Assembly (NCBI RefSeq): GCF_012395815.1
Contig: NZ_JAAZQQ010000006.1
Location: 124,001-188,000, forward strand
Direction: 5' to 3'
Length of the DNA stretch: 64,000 nucleotides
Source of the DNA: Roseicyclus persicicus
GTDB taxonomy: Bacteria; Pseudomonadota; Alphaproteobacteria; Rhodobacterales; Rhodobacteraceae
Below the pieces are notes generated by a model, which saw nothing but the letters and a program-made list of their open reading frames with translations, did no database searches and was not told the origin of the DNA. Below are positions 62,304 through 64,000 of this stretch, one piece after another. The position numbers and the translations under genes are program-made. Every line of letters begins with the position of its first letter. Within the stretch, counting starts at the first letter, position 1.

Positions 62304-63508
62304 ATCACCCCCTCCGCCCGCAGCTCCGCGATCTCGGCCGCGCTGTAGCCCAGCCCCTCGAGGATCGCGTCGCCGTCCTGCCCCAGAAGCGGCGGTGGCC
62401 TGTCGACCGCGGGCCGCACCCCGTCGATCATCGGCCCGATCCGGGCCACGTCGATCGCCCGGCCCACCCCCGGCACATCCTCGAACCGGGCGAGAAAGCC
62501 GCGGCCCGCGACCTGCGGATGGGCCAGGATCTCGGGCACCGTCATCACCGCCCCCGCCGGCACGCCAAGGGCGGCCAGCTCGTCGGCCCAGTCGGCCGCG
62601 GGCCGCGTGGTCAGCACCGTCTCCAGCTCCGCGCGCAGCCGGTGGCGGTTGCGCTTGCGGTCCTCCCGCGTGGCGAAATCGGGGTGCGCCAGCAGGTCCT
62701 CCCGGCCCAGGTGACGGGCCAGCACCGCCCACTGCTCGTCCTTGTTCGCGGCGATGTTGATCGGCGCGTCGGCGCACTGGAAGGTACCCGAGGGCGCCGA
62801 GGTCGGGTTCTCGTTGCCCTGCGGGCCCGGGGTCACGCCCCCGATCAGGTGGTTCGACACCACCCAGCCCATGGTCGCCAGCACCGAATCAAGCATCGCC
62901 ACGTCGAGGAACGCCCCCCGCGGGTTCGCGTTCAACGCTGCGCAGATCGCCATCGCCGCGGTCAAGCCGCCCACCGTGTCGGCCAGCGGGTAGCCCACGC
63001 GCAACGGCGCGCTGTCCGCATCCCCCGTGATCGCCATGACCCCGGCGGCCCCCTGCACGATCTGGTCATAGGCCGGCCGGTCGGCCCAGGGCCCGGTCTG
63101 CCCGAAGCCCGAGATCGCGCAATAGATCAGCCGCGGGTTCTCCTGCCGCAGCACGGCCGGCCCCAGCTCCAGCCGGTCCATCACGCCTGGGCGGAAGTTC
63201 TCCACCAGCACGTCCGCGCCCGCCAACAGCCGCCTCAGCACCGCCTTGCCGCGCGGGTCCTTGAGGTTCAGCGTGAGCGACCTCTTGCCGGCGTTCTGCG
63301 CCAGGAAGCTGATCCCCATGTCGCGCGCCGACAACTCCGGGTCCGACCCCAGCGCGCGGGCCAGGTCGCCGCGCCCGACGGCCTCCACCTTGATCACCTC
63401 GGCGCCCAGATGCGCCAGCTGGTGGCAGCAGAACGGGCCGGCCAGCACGTTGGTCAGGTCCAGCACCCGCACCCCCTTGAGCGGCGCCGCCGTCGCCCCC
63501 TCCGCCAT
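62300..63508 (-). CDS. CaiB/BaiF-type (class III) CoA transferase
   Basis: 402 residues. GVRVLDLTNVLAGPFCCHQL is the N-terminal signature; FRPGVMDRLELGP and GFGQTGPWADRPAYDQIVQG hold the active site with the catalytic aspartate in AYD. These enzymes move CoA between carboxylic acids. Start ATG 63508, with GGGGAGAGAGGC upstream. The TTG start of the citryl-CoA-lyase-like gene overlaps its stop, so both are coupled. Possible substrate: a tricarboxylic or hydroxy-dicarboxylic acid. Confidence 0.92.
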   Translation of the reverse strand: MAEGATAAPLKGVRVLDLTNVLAGPFCCHQLAHLGAEVIKVEAVGRGDLARALGSDPELSARDMGISFLAQNAGKRSLTLNLKDPRGKAVLRRLLAGADVLVENFRPGVMDRLELGPAVLRQENPRLIYCAISGFGQTGPWADRPAYDQIVQGAAGVMAITGDADSAPLRVGYPLADTVGGLTAAMAICAALNANPRGAFLDVAMLDSVLATMGWVVSNHLIGGVTPGPQGNENPTSAPSGTFQCADAPINIAANKDEQWAVLARHLGREDLLAHPDFATREDRKRNRHRLRAELETVLTTRPAADWADELAALGVPAGAVMTVPEILAHPQVAGRGFLARFEDVPGVGRAIDVARIGPMIDGVRPAVDRPPPLLGQDGDAILEGLGYSAAEIAELRAEGVI

Positions 63509-63618
63509 GCCTCTCTCCCCGGTTTGTCGCGCAAACTCAACAGCATCGCTTGGGGGGTGGCAAGGGCCGGCGGATCGGGGCTTGCCGCGCAGCGCCGGCC
63601 ACGGCAGGACAGGGGCCA

Positions 63619-64000
63619 TGGACCTGCGTTACCACACCCCCCTCGACGCCCGCGCCTTGCGCGCCCTCGGCATCCCCGCGCCCTGGGGGTTCGGACTGGC
63701 CGACCGCGTCCGCTTCGGCGAGATCGACGCCCTCGGCCACGTCAACAACACCGCCTACCTGCGCTGGTTCGAAAGCTTCCGCCTGCCCTACCTGCAGGTG
63801 CGCCAGGTCACCGACTACGGCCCCGACAGCCCGCGGCTTGTCCTGAAACGCACCTCTTGCGACTACCTCGCCGAGATGTTCCAGGGCATGGATTACGTGG
63901 TGACGGGCCGCACGCGGGCCTTCCGCACCACCTCCTTCACGATGGAGTTCGCGGTCTGGCTGCCCGACCCCGCCGGGGCGCGCCAGACGGCGGCCGGCGA
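63619..64000 (+). CDS. Hotdog-fold acyl-CoA thioesterase, 3' truncated by window
   Basis: The first 127 codons are present; the frame is open at the right edge. MDLRYHTPLDARALRALG leads into VRFGEIDALGHVNNTAYLRW, the signature of 4-hydroxybenzoyl-CoA-thioesterase-like hotdog proteins, with the catalytic aspartate before the ALGHVNN block. It would hydrolyse an acyl-CoA of unknown chain type. Divergent from the CoA transferase gene with a 110-bp gap. Confidence 0.85.

Overview
The window is GC-rich bacterial DNA with G/C at almost every third codon position. It most likely comes from a marine (roseobacter-type) member of the Rhodobacteraceae, Alphaproteobacteria. Reasons: an iscR-desulfurase-sufB operon whose IscR lacks the usual three cysteines; a circularly permuted two-piece tmRNA; a direct-repeat SOS box (GTTC-N7-GTTC) before recA; CckA with a full CtrA box; a dmdA-acuI pair for dimethylsulfoniopropionate (DMSP); a trgA-trgB-cysK tellurite locus; and parts of a split methionine synthase with a RACo-type activator. 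No prophage, transposase, integrase or CRISPR array was seen. The backbone is chromosomal housekeeping and catabolism, with several families of short palindromic elements between genes.

Layout. 0-3.4 kb: Fe-S assembly operon on the minus strand (iscR, cysteine desulfurase, sufB, YbjQ-like). 3.6-9.5 kb: hydrolase, alaS, recA, sulfotransferase. 9.5-15.4 kb: cckA, RsmB-type methyltransferase, guaB, rlmE. 15.6-19.7 kb: a minus-strand operon of DUF2182, DUF1326, DinB, dmdA and acuI, divergent from a GntR regulator whose operator lies between them; then an orphan solute-binding protein. 21.7-23.8 kb: tmRNA, a small membrane protein, SspB (the ClpXP adaptor for the tmRNA tag) and a methyltransferase. 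23.9-29.8 kb: fumC with two small genes, a small VVRR-motif protein, TusA with an apparent frameshift, CcdA, a membrane alpha/beta-hydrolase and a P450. 29.9-33.1 kb: polyamine-type ABC transporter potBCA without its own binding protein. 33.2-37.7 kb: DUF3179, two cyclophilins, coaD, a CBS protein, a LysR regulator.

37.9-44.8 kb: valine degradation (mmsA, acyl-CoA dehydrogenase, enoyl-CoA hydratase/hydrolase, mmsB) with unrelated genes between. 44.9 kb: a long rod-like hairpin ending in eight T. 45-50.9 kb: alaX, mscS, cysK, trgB, trgA. 51-55.1 kb: cfa, photolyase, Ppx/GppA. 55.4-60.2 kb: a one-carbon/cobalamin cluster (small PF13769-like protein, MTHFR, methyltetrahydrofolate:corrinoid methyltransferase, VVRR-motif paralogue, RACo-like activator). 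60.2 kb: tRNA-Gly(CCC). 60.5-64 kb: AbrB-type membrane protein, citryl-CoA-lyase-like protein, CaiB-type CoA transferase and a truncated thioesterase.

The most unusual non-coding content is: (i) three 68-bp elements (7.5, 26.0, 37.7 kb), each made of three adjacent palindromes of 22, 24 and 22 bp whose sequences drift while staying self-complementary; (ii) two related palindrome clusters (29.8 and 58.1 kb); (iii) three elements of about 131-136 bp (2.8, 15.4, 53.8 kb) with conserved ends and a hairpin that changes sequence but always keeps a 3-nt loop, placed before start codons, plus a bare fourth copy of one end at 42.9 kb. All coordinates and motifs were read by eye; no database search was run.
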